Assembly (NCBI RefSeq): GCF_036763085.1
Contig: NZ_JBAIYU010000025.1
Location: 1-52,449, forward strand
DNA: 52,449 nt
Direction of reading: 5' to 3'
From: JBAIYU01 sp036763085
Lineage (GTDB): Bacteria > Bacillota > Negativicutes > DSM-1736 > Dendrosporobacteraceae
A program made the position numbers and the translations under genes. Shown here piece after piece: positions 8,045 to 17,045 of this stretch (within the stretch, counting starts at the first letter, position 1; each line of letters begins with the position of its first letter). The notes under the pieces are model-generated. The model saw only the letters and a program-made list of their open reading frames with translations, did no database searches and was not told where the DNA came from.

Positions 8045-8436
8045 TTACTATACTTGTTATTATATTGACTGGACTAGCTGCTGGTGTATTGAGTGGTCTA
8101 TTAGGAGTTGGCGGAGGAGTTATACTGATACCGGCAATGTACTTTATTTTAGGCATTGATCAGCATACCGCACAGGGTATTTCCTTGGTGGTGATTATTC
8201 CTACGGCATTAGCAGGAGTATGGCGCCTCCAAAAAGAAAACTTAATTGATTTTAAAATAGTAATTTATGTTTCAATTGGCGCAATCTTTGGAGCACTTAT
8301 CAGTGCTAGTCTCGTTCAAACTGTTTCTACTTATTTTCTAAGAACAGGCTTTGGCCTTTTTATTATAGCTATTGGGATAAAAACATTAGTCGGTCTAATA
8401 AAATCAAAAAAGACTAGTGGCGAACAGGCGAAATAA
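8041..8436 (+). CDS. TauE/SafE family permease, half-size, second of pair
   Basis: A 131-aa membrane protein with four predicted helices and the same GLLGVGGGVILIPAM motif as its partner. It starts at a TTG that overlaps the stop of the previous gene (TTGA), a layout for translational coupling. Together the two genes equal one full-length TSUP permease. The last residues are a lysine-rich cytoplasmic tail (KSKKTSGEQAK). Confidence 0.82.
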   Translation: MITILVIILTGLAAGVLSGLLGVGGGVILIPAMYFILGIDQHTAQGISLVVIIPTALAGVWRLQKENLIDFKIVIYVSIGAIFGALISASLVQTVSTYFLRTGFGLFIIAIGIKTLVGLIKSKKTSGEQAK

Positions 8437-8503
8437 ATTACCACCAACGCATAAAATGTCTTACTTTTGATATTCTAACTCTATAACTTAATTGGAGGGC
8501 AAA

Positions 8504-8671
8504 ATGCGCTATATAGTTATGGATACAGATGAAACTGTTTTAGTAAAAGATCTTATTTCCGGTAAATCCTTTGAATTTGACTACTTTGATGATGCAAGCG
8601 AATTCGCGCAGGCTCTAAACCAGCAATATCTTTCTAATAAACAGGATAACCACACTAGAAATACGCACTAA
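8504..8671 (+). CDS. Small acidic protein, 55 aa
   Basis: A short gene with a good site (TTGGAGGGC) 6 bases before the ATG. It reads MRYIVMDTDETVLVKDLISG, continues with an acidic middle (FEFDYFDDASEFAQAL) and ends NKQDNHTRNTH. It looks like a compact alpha/beta protein. No family recognised. Its TAA stop lies in the loop of the following terminator hairpin, which supports it as a real, complete transcription unit. Confidence 0.6.
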   Translation: MRYIVMDTDETVLVKDLISGKSFEFDYFDDASEFAQALNQQYLSNKQDNHTRNTH

Positions 8672-8683
8672 AGTGCGTATTTA
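8659..8683 (+). terminator. Terminator overlapping the 55-aa gene stop
   Basis: AATACGCAC-TAAA-GTGCGTATT is a 9-bp stem followed by TATTCATTTT. The stop codon of the preceding gene forms the loop. Confidence 0.75.
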
Positions 8684-8786
8684 TTCATTTTCTGTATCTT
8701 ATATGAACTATCGTTATTAGTCTAATATTTGTTTGTAATCCATATTTAAGATATAATACCAATAGATATTATTAGGAGAGATGATT

Positions 8787-10145
8787 ATGACCGAAAATTT
8801 AGATACAAACAAAAAATCTAATCAATCAGAAAATAAAAAGTTTTTCACTACTATAACATACGGCTGTCAGATGAATGAAAATGATTCAGAAAGGTTATCC
8901 GGGCAGCTCAAAAGTATTGGATATGAATATTCCGATAAGTTAGATGAAGCTGATATAATACTAATTAACACTTGTTGTGTGAGAGAAAGTGCCGAAAAGA
9001 AAATATACGGCAAAATAGGTGAGCTTAAGCGCCTCAAGTCAGTAAATCCTAACCTTATAATTGGCATAACGGGCTGCATGGCTCAGAAGGATCGTGACGA
9101 ACTTTTTAAAAAAGCTCCACATATTGATTTAGTTATGGGCACCCATAACGTCCATACATTAGTAGATCATATCAAAGAGATTGAAGAGTCTAAAGGTAAA
9201 GTTCTCGCAGTTTGGGACCAAGCGGAGCGTTTAGCGCCAAATGTTCCAACAGTCCGAAAAGGACAAATTTCTGCCTGGGTTCCAATTATGTACGGGTGTA
9301 ATAATTTTTGCACTTACTGTATAGTTCCATATGTACGCGGTAGAGAACGCAGCCGTCCTATAAAAGATATCGTCGAGGAAATTAACCAATTAGGTGAAGA
9401 AGGATTTAAAGAAATAACACTTCTGGGTCAAAATGTAAACTCATATGGTAAAGATAGTGAAGAAGGCGATTTTGCTGACCTTCTAAAAGCTGTAGATAGT
9501 GTTAATAACATAGAACGGATTCGTTATATGACTTCACATCCAAGAGATATGAACGAAAAGGTTATCAATACCATTCGTAACAGCAAAAACATATGTGAGC
9601 AATTCCATCTTCCTATTCAATCAGGAAGCAACACGATACTAAGTCGAATGAATCGCGGCTACACCACTGAATACTATCTCGACTTAGTGCAAAAAATTCG
9701 AAGTCTAATGCCTGAAGCATCCATAACTACTGATATTATTGTAGGTTTTCCTGGGGAAACCGAAGAATTATTTGAAGAGACACTGGCATTTATCAAGAAA
9801 GTTAAGTATGATGCCGCTTATACATTTTTATACTCACAACGCTCAGGTACGCCTGCTGCAACAATGGAAGAACAAATACCTTTAGCTGTAAAGAAAGCAC
9901 GTCTGCAGAAGCTAATGGAAGCGCAAAATGAAATTAGCTTGCACCTTAATAAACAGCTTGAACATCGCATTGTGGAAGTGCTCGTTGAGGGTGTTAGCAA
10001 GTCGGACGATAATAAACTAATGGGGCGGACACGCACAAACAAAATTGTAATCTGGGAAAAAGTCGGAATAGAAAAAATTGGACAACTAGTCCAGGTAGAA
10101 ATAAAAACTGCCCAAACTTGGGTTCTTAAAGGTAGCTTGGTTTAG
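8787..10145 (+). CDS. miaB: tRNA-2-methylthio-N6-isopentenyladenosine37 synthase
   Basis: Radical-SAM methylthiotransferase that adds the methylthio group to i6A37 of tRNAs. Three N-terminal cysteines for the auxiliary 4Fe-4S cluster lie in TYGCQMNENDSE, INTCCVRES and GITGCMAQ. The radical-SAM CxxxCxxC is in GCNNFCTYCIVPYVRGRERSR. A TRAM domain closes the protein. The ATG at 8787 is chosen because AGGAGA is 7 bases upstream; the ATG at 8781 would be too close. It pairs functionally with miaA at 15405, which makes the substrate. Confidence 0.95.
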   Translation: MTENLDTNKKSNQSENKKFFTTITYGCQMNENDSERLSGQLKSIGYEYSDKLDEADIILINTCCVRESAEKKIYGKIGELKRLKSVNPNLIIGITGCMAQKDRDELFKKAPHIDLVMGTHNVHTLVDHIKEIEESKGKVLAVWDQAERLAPNVPTVRKGQISAWVPIMYGCNNFCTYCIVPYVRGRERSRPIKDIVEEINQLGEEGFKEITLLGQNVNSYGKDSEEGDFADLLKAVDSVNNIERIRYMTSHPRDMNEKVINTIRNSKNICEQFHLPIQSGSNTILSRMNRGYTTEYYLDLVQKIRSLMPEASITTDIIVGFPGETEELFEETLAFIKKVKYDAAYTFLYSQRSGTPAATMEEQIPLAVKKARLQKLMEAQNEISLHLNKQLEHRIVEVLVEGVSKSDDNKLMGRTRTNKIVIWEKVGIEKIGQLVQVEIKTAQTWVLKGSLV

Positions 10146-10183
10146 ATATATAAATGTATTTTTCAGGAAGAGGAGAACAGACA

Positions 10184-12781
10184 ATGGTTGCCAGCTGTAC
10201 CCCAATGATGGCGCAATATAAAGAAATTAAAAGCAGCCACCCTAATGAAATTCTATTTTTTCGATTGGGTGACTTCTATGAAATGTTCTTTGATGATGCT
10301 GAAGTAGCATCTCGAGAGCTTGAAATTACATTAACTTCACGCGACGGCGGACAAAATAGCCGAGTACCAATGTGTGGAATACCCTATCATGCTGCTGAAA
10401 ACTATATCGCAAAACTAATTAACAAGGGATTTAAAGTTGCTATCTGCGAGCAAGTGGAAGATCCTAAACAGACAAAAGGGATTGTACGCAGAGAAGTTGT
10501 AAAGGTAATTACTCCTGGCACAGTACTATCAGAAACACTCTTACCTGATAAACATAATAATTATCTGGTAGTTTTGTATGAACATAATAAAATAATTTCT
10601 ATTGCGGCAACTGATATTTCAACAGGAGAATGTCTTTGGGCCCAATTTCAAGGCACTCACCGTATCCAAGCAGTCTGTGATCAGTTGTATTTACTAACAC
10701 CGATTGAGCTTGTTATCGGTGGGGAGATTGAAAACATTGATGATATATATGCCTTTGTCGACAATAGACTTTCTAAATGCACAATAACTCCTTTTTCTGA
10801 TTTTAACACTGAAATTATTTCCAGTTTATTAAATCAGCATTTTTCCTCGAATGTTTTGCCCGAAGAACTTAGTTCACGCACGGCTGTTGGTATATTACTG
10901 TACTATTTGCATCAGACAATCAAAACAGATTTATCACATGTAAACACTTTGGGATATATAAACTCTGCCGACAGCCTAGTATTAGACGCATCAACTCTTA
11001 GAAACTTAGAAATCACTCGAAATATGCGCGATGGCTCTAAAAAAGATACTCTATTAAGTGTTCTTGACTATACTAATACTGCAATGGGCGGACGTCTTCT
11101 ACGAAAATGGCTTGAATATCCACTTCTTCAACATACCAAAATTATTAAACGACAAGAAGCGATAGCAGAGATGTTAGAAAAACCTTCTACGCGCCAAGCG
11201 TTACAAAACCTTTTGTCGTATGTGTACGACTTTGAACGAATTCTTACCAGAATAGAAGTAGGGACGGCTAACGCTCGCGATTTAATCGCTCTCAAGAACT
11301 CACTTGCTATAATACCGGCCTTACAGGATATGTTATGCCAATTTGATGCTCGCTTGACTTCTGAAATAAAGTCACTAATCAGTCCACATCAAAATATTGT
11401 TTCGTTGATTGATAGTTCAATTAACGAAACACCGCCAATTTCGCTGCGTGATGGCGGCCTAATTAAGCCTGAATATCATTCAGAATTAGATGAGCTAAGA
11501 AGTATAGCAAAAGATAGCAAACAATGGATTCAGGATTTAGAGGCAGCTGAAAGAGAGAGGACAGGAATAAAGTCCCTTAAAATTGGCTATAACAAAGTTT
11601 TTGGTTATTATATTGAGATTACTCATACTCATAGCACACTAGTTCCGAATAGCTATATTCGTAAGCAAACACTAGCAAATGCAGAGAGGTATATAATACC
11701 GGAACTAAAGGATTTTGAAACAAAAGTGTTAGGTGCACAAGAAAAAATAGTTTCTTTAGAATATCAGCTTTTCACTGATATAAGAAATATTATCAAAAGC
11801 AATATCAGAGAAATTCAATCGACTGGGCGTGGTATTGCTCATCTCGATATCATAATTAGCCTCGCTGAAGCAGCTTCACGGCATAATTACTGCAAGCCAA
11901 ATATAGTGACTAATGGTCAGATATCCATTAAAGATGGCAAACACCCTGTTGTTGAACGCCTGTTAAAACGTGAATTATTTGTTCCAAATGATACATCGCT
12001 CAACCATACTGATAGTGAAATAATGATAATCACTGGACCTAATATGGCAGGAAAATCAACTTATATGCGACAAGTAGCTATATTGGTGCTAATGGCTCAA
12101 ACCGGCAGTTTTATTCCGGCTCGAGAAGCAAGCATTTCACCAGTTGATCGTATTTTTACTAGAGTTGGAGCAAGTGATGATTTATCCTCTGGGCAGAGTA
12201 CTTTTATGGTTGAAATGAACGAAGTCGCCCAAATATTAAAGCATGCTACGGATAGGAGTCTAATAATACTTGACGAGATTGGACGCGGCACCAGTACTTT
12301 TGATGGTATGAGTATTGCGCGCGCTGTATTGGAATATATAAAAGATCGAGTGAAAGCTAAAACACTTTTTGCAACTCATTATCACGAGCTAACAGTACTT
12401 GCAGATCACTATAAAGGTGTTCAAAATTTTAGCGTTGCAGTAAAAGAACGCGGTAAAGAGGTTGTCTTTTTGAGGCGCATCATTTCTGGAGGCGCTGATA
12501 AAAGCTATGGCATTCATGTTGCACAGTTAGCCGGTTTACCAAAAAAGCTGATTGAAAGGGCTACTGAAATTCTTGATGAATTAGAACAAACTCATTCGGT
12601 ACAGCCTACTCCAAACGATGACATAAAAAACCCGAACAATGCATCTTCACTATCCTTGTTTGGATCATCATTAACTGATGAATTATTAGCAATTGATGTA
12701 ATGTCTACCACACCACTTGAAGCAATAAATATATTGTTTCGTTTGCAAACCCAGGCAAAGAGGGAGGTTGGACAAGGTTGA
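10184..12781 (+). CDS. mutS: DNA mismatch repair protein MutS
   Basis: Mismatch-recognition ATPase of 865 aa. The N-terminal mismatch-binding domain has the FxE motif region (LGDFYEMFFDDA). The C-terminal ABC ATPase has Walker A (GPNMAGKST), the Q/signature region (DDLSSGQSTFMVEM), Walker B (LIILDEIGRGTSTFDG) and ATHYHEL. AAGAGGAG 8 bases before 10184 favours that ATG over the one at 10154. The stop overlaps the mutL start by 4 bases, so the pair is translationally coupled. Confidence 0.97.
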   Translation: MVASCTPMMAQYKEIKSSHPNEILFFRLGDFYEMFFDDAEVASRELEITLTSRDGGQNSRVPMCGIPYHAAENYIAKLINKGFKVAICEQVEDPKQTKGIVRREVVKVITPGTVLSETLLPDKHNNYLVVLYEHNKIISIAATDISTGECLWAQFQGTHRIQAVCDQLYLLTPIELVIGGEIENIDDIYAFVDNRLSKCTITPFSDFNTEIISSLLNQHFSSNVLPEELSSRTAVGILLYYLHQTIKTDLSHVNTLGYINSADSLVLDASTLRNLEITRNMRDGSKKDTLLSVLDYTNTAMGGRLLRKWLEYPLLQHTKIIKRQEAIAEMLEKPSTRQALQNLLSYVYDFERILTRIEVGTANARDLIALKNSLAIIPALQDMLCQFDARLTSEIKSLISPHQNIVSLIDSSINETPPISLRDGGLIKPEYHSELDELRSIAKDSKQWIQDLEAAERERTGIKSLKIGYNKVFGYYIEITHTHSTLVPNSYIRKQTLANAERYIIPELKDFETKVLGAQEKIVSLEYQLFTDIRNIIKSNIREIQSTGRGIAHLDIIISLAEAASRHNYCKPNIVTNGQISIKDGKHPVVERLLKRELFVPNDTSLNHTDSEIMIITGPNMAGKSTYMRQVAILVLMAQTGSFIPAREASISPVDRIFTRVGASDDLSSGQSTFMVEMNEVAQILKHATDRSLIILDEIGRGTSTFDGMSIARAVLEYIKDRVKAKTLFATHYHELTVLADHYKGVQNFSVAVKERGKEVVFLRRIISGGADKSYGIHVAQLAGLPKKLIERATEILDELEQTHSVQPTPNDDIKNPNNASSLSLFGSSLTDELLAIDVMSTTPLEAINILFRLQTQAKREVGQG

Positions 12782-14592
12782 GTATAATTAAAATTTTAGA
12801 CGAGAATACCGCTAATAAGATTGCAGCCGGTGAAGTAGTCGAACGTCCGGCTTCAGTTGTTAAAGAGTTAATCGAAAATTCAATAGATGCTCATAGTGAT
12901 AAAATCGAAATTGAAATAGCTGATGGCGGTATAAGCTATATACGCGTTACTGACAATGGAATTGGAATGAGCAGGGAAGACGCTAGTCGTTCTATATTAC
13001 GTCATGCAACAAGTAAAATTCATAACATAGACGACTTATCTCGTATCCATACTTTAGGATTTAGAGGAGAGGCCCTCCCCACAATTGCATCGGTTTCACA
13101 CTTTTCACTAACTACACGTTCTCATAATGAGAACCTTGCAGCATATGTCGAAGTCGAAGGCGGAGTAATCACTGATGAACGTGAGGCTGGCGGAAATATA
13201 GGTACTACAATAATTATCCAAAACTTATTTTTCAACACGCCAGCAAGAAAAAAATTTTTAAAAAAACCTGCATCAGAAAGTTCTCACATTCATGATATTA
13301 TTGTTAAATTGGCGTTATCACATCCTAATATTGCCTTTAAACTAATTAACAATAGCCGGATCGTACTCTCTACTCCTGGAAATAACCAATTATTTGATAC
13401 AATAACTAGCCTATACGGCAGCAAAGTTAGTTCAGAGCTTCTTCCAATTTATTTTTCGGAAGATGATATTGAAATATCAGGTTTTCTATCAAAACCAACA
13501 ATATTAAAGAGCAGCCGTCAATGGCAAACTTATATTATTAATTCAAGAGTAGTTAATAGCCGTTCAATTGCAAAAGCCTTAGATAATGCCTATCATTCTT
13601 TGCTTCCGAAAAGCGGTTATCCTTTGGCAGTGCTTAATATTAGAGTTCCCGCCAATACTGTCGACGTCAATGTGCATCCGCAAAAAGCTGAGATAAAATT
13701 TGCCGACGAAAGTTCTGTGTTTAAAGCTGTTTATAGATCAGTTAAAGATTCACTAACTTTAACACAAACACCGAGTCAAATTGCAGCAACTGTTAGTTCT
13801 AATATTATTGCTCGTCCTATTCAGCAGCCGGCACCCAAGCCGCCCCAGGTAACTCCAAGTATTTATAGTTCTACACCGATGCAACAGCCGTTAACATCTT
13901 TTTTAGAGACTCCTATTTCGTTTACAAGTGCACAAACATTAATTAGCACTGATTCATTTGCAGATGCTTTCAATAGTCAACAAAACTCGGAGTGCAATAA
14001 TGATATAGATATTGACGATTCAAATTTCGAGCTTTACCCATTAGGACAAATAAATAATTGTTATATCATTGCTTTTAATAATGACGGTCTCTACATAATC
14101 GATCAGCATGCCGCTCATGAAAGAATTCTCTATGATCGTTTATGTAAAACATCTGAACGTATTCCAGCCCAACAGCTGCTAGTTCCATTATTTTTGGATT
14201 TCGATGAGGCCGAATGTAATACTATAACTGATAACAATGAATTATTTTATGGCCTAGGATTCAGCATTGAGCTAATAGGTCCAAATACAATGAGACTAAA
14301 TGAAGTTCCAGCAGACACACCTTTATCAGAAGCTGAAAGTATAGTTAGGCAAATATTAAAAGCTGTTAATGAGTTACATACACCATCAGCGCAAGAACTG
14401 CGCCATAGTTGTCTGCAGATAGCGTCTTGCCGCGCAGCTATTAAAGCTGGAGACTCTTTAAATATGAGACAAATTCAAGCATTAATTAGCGAACTATGCT
14501 CTACATCCCTTCCGTACACCTGCCCTCATGGTAGACCATCAATAGTAAAATTTAGTCCTCGCGATCTAGAAAAAATGTTTAAAAGAACTTAG
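12778..14592 (+). CDS. mutL: DNA mismatch repair protein MutL
   Basis: GHKL ATPase and probable latent endonuclease, 604 aa. ATP-site motifs: ELIENSIDAHSDKIEIEI, DNGIGM and GFRGEALPTIASV. The middle is a proline/serine-rich linker (about 330-410). The C-terminal domain has the endonuclease-type motifs DQHAAHERILYD (D442-D453), SCRAAIKAGDSL and CPHGRPS. The canonical DQHAxxExxxxE motif has aspartate instead of glutamate at its last position. Start is TTG, coupled to mutS. Confidence 0.96.
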   Translation: MSIIKILDENTANKIAAGEVVERPASVVKELIENSIDAHSDKIEIEIADGGISYIRVTDNGIGMSREDASRSILRHATSKIHNIDDLSRIHTLGFRGEALPTIASVSHFSLTTRSHNENLAAYVEVEGGVITDEREAGGNIGTTIIIQNLFFNTPARKKFLKKPASESSHIHDIIVKLALSHPNIAFKLINNSRIVLSTPGNNQLFDTITSLYGSKVSSELLPIYFSEDDIEISGFLSKPTILKSSRQWQTYIINSRVVNSRSIAKALDNAYHSLLPKSGYPLAVLNIRVPANTVDVNVHPQKAEIKFADESSVFKAVYRSVKDSLTLTQTPSQIAATVSSNIIARPIQQPAPKPPQVTPSIYSSTPMQQPLTSFLETPISFTSAQTLISTDSFADAFNSQQNSECNNDIDIDDSNFELYPLGQINNCYIIAFNNDGLYIIDQHAAHERILYDRLCKTSERIPAQQLLVPLFLDFDEAECNTITDNNELFYGLGFSIELIGPNTMRLNEVPADTPLSEAESIVRQILKAVNELHTPSAQELRHSCLQIASCRAAIKAGDSLNMRQIQALISELCSTSLPYTCPHGRPSIVKFSPRDLEKMFKRT

Positions 14593-14619
14593 AAATCTGT
14601 AATTTAATAAGGTGATTAA

Positions 14620-15417
14620 GTGAACTGCGTAGTTACAACAGCTAATAACCCAACCATCGAAGCCGAGTCGTTAGGTCGTAGTATTGCTGAAGAATTAGCA
14701 TTACATTACGTATCCCGTAAAGGCTCTCTGGAAGCAATTAAATCTGAATATAAAACTGAAATAATCATAGTTGTAGCAAAAAACAAGATAATTGCTCATA
14801 CTTCTGGCGGAGAGTTTTTTTTCCACCCCAGCATGGCAGAGCTGCGTATAAAAAATCTCATAAATGGTAAAGATGACCATATGGTAACTTCTATGGGGCT
14901 TGCTCCTGGATTATCACTACTTGACTGTACACTAGGGTTAGCAACTGATGCTATTGTTGCCAGTTACGTTTGTGGTAGCAAAGGAAAGGTCTTTGGATTA
15001 GAGGCTTCACCAATTGTTTCGTTAATTACTAGTCACGGACTTAAAAACTATTGCTTGGATAATGATGCCCTAAATTTAGCTTTACGGAGAATTAACGTAA
15101 TCAACGCTGATTACCACAATTATCTTACTTCCCTGCCGGATAATTCCTTTGATATTGTCTATTTTGACCCAATGTTTCGACATCCTGTAAAAAGCAGCTC
15201 AAATATCAAGCCGCTGCGTTTTCTTGCAGATAACAGACCACTTGCGATTAAATCGCTCCAAGAAGCAAAACGTATTGCACGTAAGCGCGTAGTTATAAAG
15301 GAGACAAAGCACAGCAAGGTCTTTTCTGAATTGGGAATTAAAACCAGCATTGGTGGTAAATATAGTAGTGTACGTTATGGCGTCATTGAGACAGGGGGGG
15401 AACTATGGACAAGGTAA
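14620..15417 (+). CDS. RsmJ-like class I SAM-dependent methyltransferase
   Basis: A 265-aa protein of the RsmJ/YhiQ family (16S rRNA guanine methyltransferase in E. coli). The SAM-binding region reads LLDCTLGLATDAIVASYVCG with GLEASPIV for the ribose contact, and the catalytic-type DIVYFDPMFRHPVKSS is the family hallmark. The N-terminal part (about 90 aa) is family-specific. GTG start after AAGGTGAT. It overlaps miaA by 13 bases. The exact RNA target is inferred. Confidence 0.8.
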   Translation: MNCVVTTANNPTIEAESLGRSIAEELALHYVSRKGSLEAIKSEYKTEIIIVVAKNKIIAHTSGGEFFFHPSMAELRIKNLINGKDDHMVTSMGLAPGLSLLDCTLGLATDAIVASYVCGSKGKVFGLEASPIVSLITSHGLKNYCLDNDALNLALRRINVINADYHNYLTSLPDNSFDIVYFDPMFRHPVKSSSNIKPLRFLADNRPLAIKSLQEAKRIARKRVVIKETKHSKVFSELGIKTSIGGKYSSVRYGVIETGGELWTR

Positions 15418-16343
15418 TCTCCATACTAGGACCCACTGCTGTTGGAAAAACTAACCTTAGCATTGATTTGGCTAAAAGACTTAATACCGATATTATCTCA
15501 GGTGATTCGATGCTTGTTTACCGTGGAATGGACATTGGTACAGCCAAACCTAGTATCTTAGAACGCGCAGGCATAACACACCATTTAGTTGATATTTTAG
15601 AGCCTTATGAAGATTTTAGTGTAACTAAGTTTACGGCACTAGCCAGCAACAGCATATCTAAACTAAATTGTGACAATAAAATTCCAATACTAGCAGGTGG
15701 CACGGGTCTTTATGTAAAGGCGCTGCTAGAAGGATATAAATTCAATATCACTCCAGCAAATGATAGCTTTAGAAATAATTTGGAAAAGCTTTCTAAAGAA
15801 TTTGGCAATGATCATTTACATAGCTTATTAAAGAAAGTGGATCCAATAACAGCCGAAAGACTCCACCCAAATGATACAAGACGGATTATTAGAGCTTTAG
15901 AGGTATACCATGTTGGCGGTGAAAATATATCTCAGGAGAAAACCGCTGATGATGAAAAGTTCATATATGATGCCATTGTTATTGGATTGAATATGGATCG
16001 CAAACTACTCTATGAGAGAATTAATAATAGAGTAGATATTATGGTTAATAATGGACTAATTGAAGAAGTTCAGAATCTGCTAGATAGTGGAGTCCCTGCA
16101 AGCTGTCAGGCAATGAAGGGAATTGGCTATAAAGAAATAGTGTCTTATATTAATGGGGAGGTGAATTTGACCACCGCAATTGACAATATTAAAAAAGCTA
16201 CAAGACATTTTGCTAAACGTCAGCTTACCTGGTATCGCAGAATGGAATATATTGAGTGGTTTGATGTTAGTAATGTAGATCAATATGAAGATACTTTGGA
16301 AATTATTTACAGAAAGATTGCAGGAAAGTTTTGTCTTGAGTAG
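15405..16343 (+). CDS. miaA: tRNA dimethylallyltransferase
   Basis: Transfers the dimethylallyl group to A37 of tRNAs that read UNN codons, making the substrate for MiaB. Motifs: P-loop GPTAVGKTNLS at residue 8, DSMLVYRGMDIGTAKP, ILAGGTGLYVKALLEG, and KGIGYKEI followed by RQLTWYRRM. Length of 312 aa is normal. It overlaps the methyltransferase gene, and its GGGGGG ribosome-binding site lies within that gene. hfq follows 45 bases later, a classic miaA-hfq order. Confidence 0.96.
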   Translation: MDKVISILGPTAVGKTNLSIDLAKRLNTDIISGDSMLVYRGMDIGTAKPSILERAGITHHLVDILEPYEDFSVTKFTALASNSISKLNCDNKIPILAGGTGLYVKALLEGYKFNITPANDSFRNNLEKLSKEFGNDHLHSLLKKVDPITAERLHPNDTRRIIRALEVYHVGGENISQEKTADDEKFIYDAIVIGLNMDRKLLYERINNRVDIMVNNGLIEEVQNLLDSGVPASCQAMKGIGYKEIVSYINGEVNLTTAIDNIKKATRHFAKRQLTWYRRMEYIEWFDVSNVDQYEDTLEIIYRKIAGKFCLE

Positions 16344-16388
16344 AATTAAAAATACAGAGAGAAGAAAATAACCGGAGGGGTTTCATTC

Positions 16389-16646
16389 ATGACAACTAAA
16401 GTAATAAATCTACAAGATAGCTTTTTAAACCAAGTTCGCAAAGAAAATGTACCTGTAATAATTTACCTTGTTAACGGTTTCCAACTTCGCGGAGCTGTTA
16501 AGGGGTTCGATAATTTTACAGTAATTATTGAAAATGACGGCAAACAGCAGTTAGTATATAAGCACGCTATATCAACAATTACGCCCTTCCGAGCGTTAAA
16601 TAATCATTACGAGAAAAGAGAAGATTCAAAAACTGAAAAGCAATAA
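16389..16646 (+). CDS. hfq: RNA chaperone Hfq
   Basis: Sm-like hexameric RNA chaperone, 85 aa. Sm1 and Sm2 motifs are clear: LQDSFLNQVRKENVPVIIYL, NGFQLRGAVKGFDNFTVII, and LVYKHAISTITP, with the YKHA box that binds poly-U tails. A short polar tail follows. The ribosome-binding site is CGGAGGGG. It sits after miaA and before a 6S RNA gene. Confidence 0.97.
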   Translation: MTTKVINLQDSFLNQVRKENVPVIIYLVNGFQLRGAVKGFDNFTVIIENDGKQQLVYKHAISTITPFRALNNHYEKREDSKTEKQ

Positions 16647-16648
16647 CA

Positions 16649-16682
16649 ACTGTCCTAGGTTTAAAACCTAGGCAGTTTTACT
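16649..16682 (+). terminator. Terminator after hfq
   Basis: AACTG and CCTAGGTTT pair with AAACCTAGG and CAGTT, with one bulged base, and TTTTAC follows. Confidence 0.85.
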
Positions 16683-16715
16683 TTGTGTTAAACTTGTTTA
16701 GAGAGTCTGTCTAAC

Positions 16716-16743
16716 TTGATGTTTTAATACAGTTATGCTATCA
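16716..16743 (+). promoter_or_regulatory. Possible sigma-A promoter for the 6S RNA
   Basis: TTGATG (16716-16721) and TATCAT (16738-16743) are spaced 16 bases apart and would start transcription near 16750, just before the 6S closing stem. The match is moderate. Confidence 0.4.
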
Positions 16744-16751
16744 TAATATCA

Positions 16752-16932
16752 CTGTAAAACTCCTGAGGGGTGCGTCATCTTTACAATGTTCAACCTACGC
16801 ATTGATATAGGGAGTCCAATGTTAATGCAGCCGTCATGCCCTTTACAGGGAAGGCAAAAGCTTATCTAGGATGCCCACCTGCTCAGAGAAGCGGGTCTTG
16901 AACATTCGAAGAAACGGCACCTCGGGTCTATA
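16752..16932 (+). ncRNA. ssrS: 6S RNA
   Basis: 6S RNA mimics an open promoter and sequesters vegetative RNA polymerase. The 5' end CCTGAGGGGTGCGT pairs with the 3' end ACGGCACCTCGGG to form the conserved closing stem, with the same CUGAG...GGCA(C/U)CUCGG signature as E. coli 6S. Inside are a long interrupted stem (CAATGTTCAA... with ...TTGAACATTCG) and a terminal hairpin (GCCCTTTACAGGG). Length of about 175 nt is right. A terminator follows at 16960. Ends are approximate. Confidence 0.8.
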
Positions 16933-16959
16933 ATACAAACTACTTATTGTATTAACTCT

Positions 16960-16992
16960 CAAAGCACTCATTTTAAGTGAGTGCTTTATTGC
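16960..16992 (+). terminator. Terminator after 6S RNA
   Basis: AAAGCACTCA-TTTTAAG-TGAGTGCTTT is a 10-bp stem followed by ATTGC. Confidence 0.75.
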
Positions 16993-17045
16993 ATATAATC
17001 AAAATTAATTAAAATATGGGTAAATTAAACTAAGGAGGCTAATTT

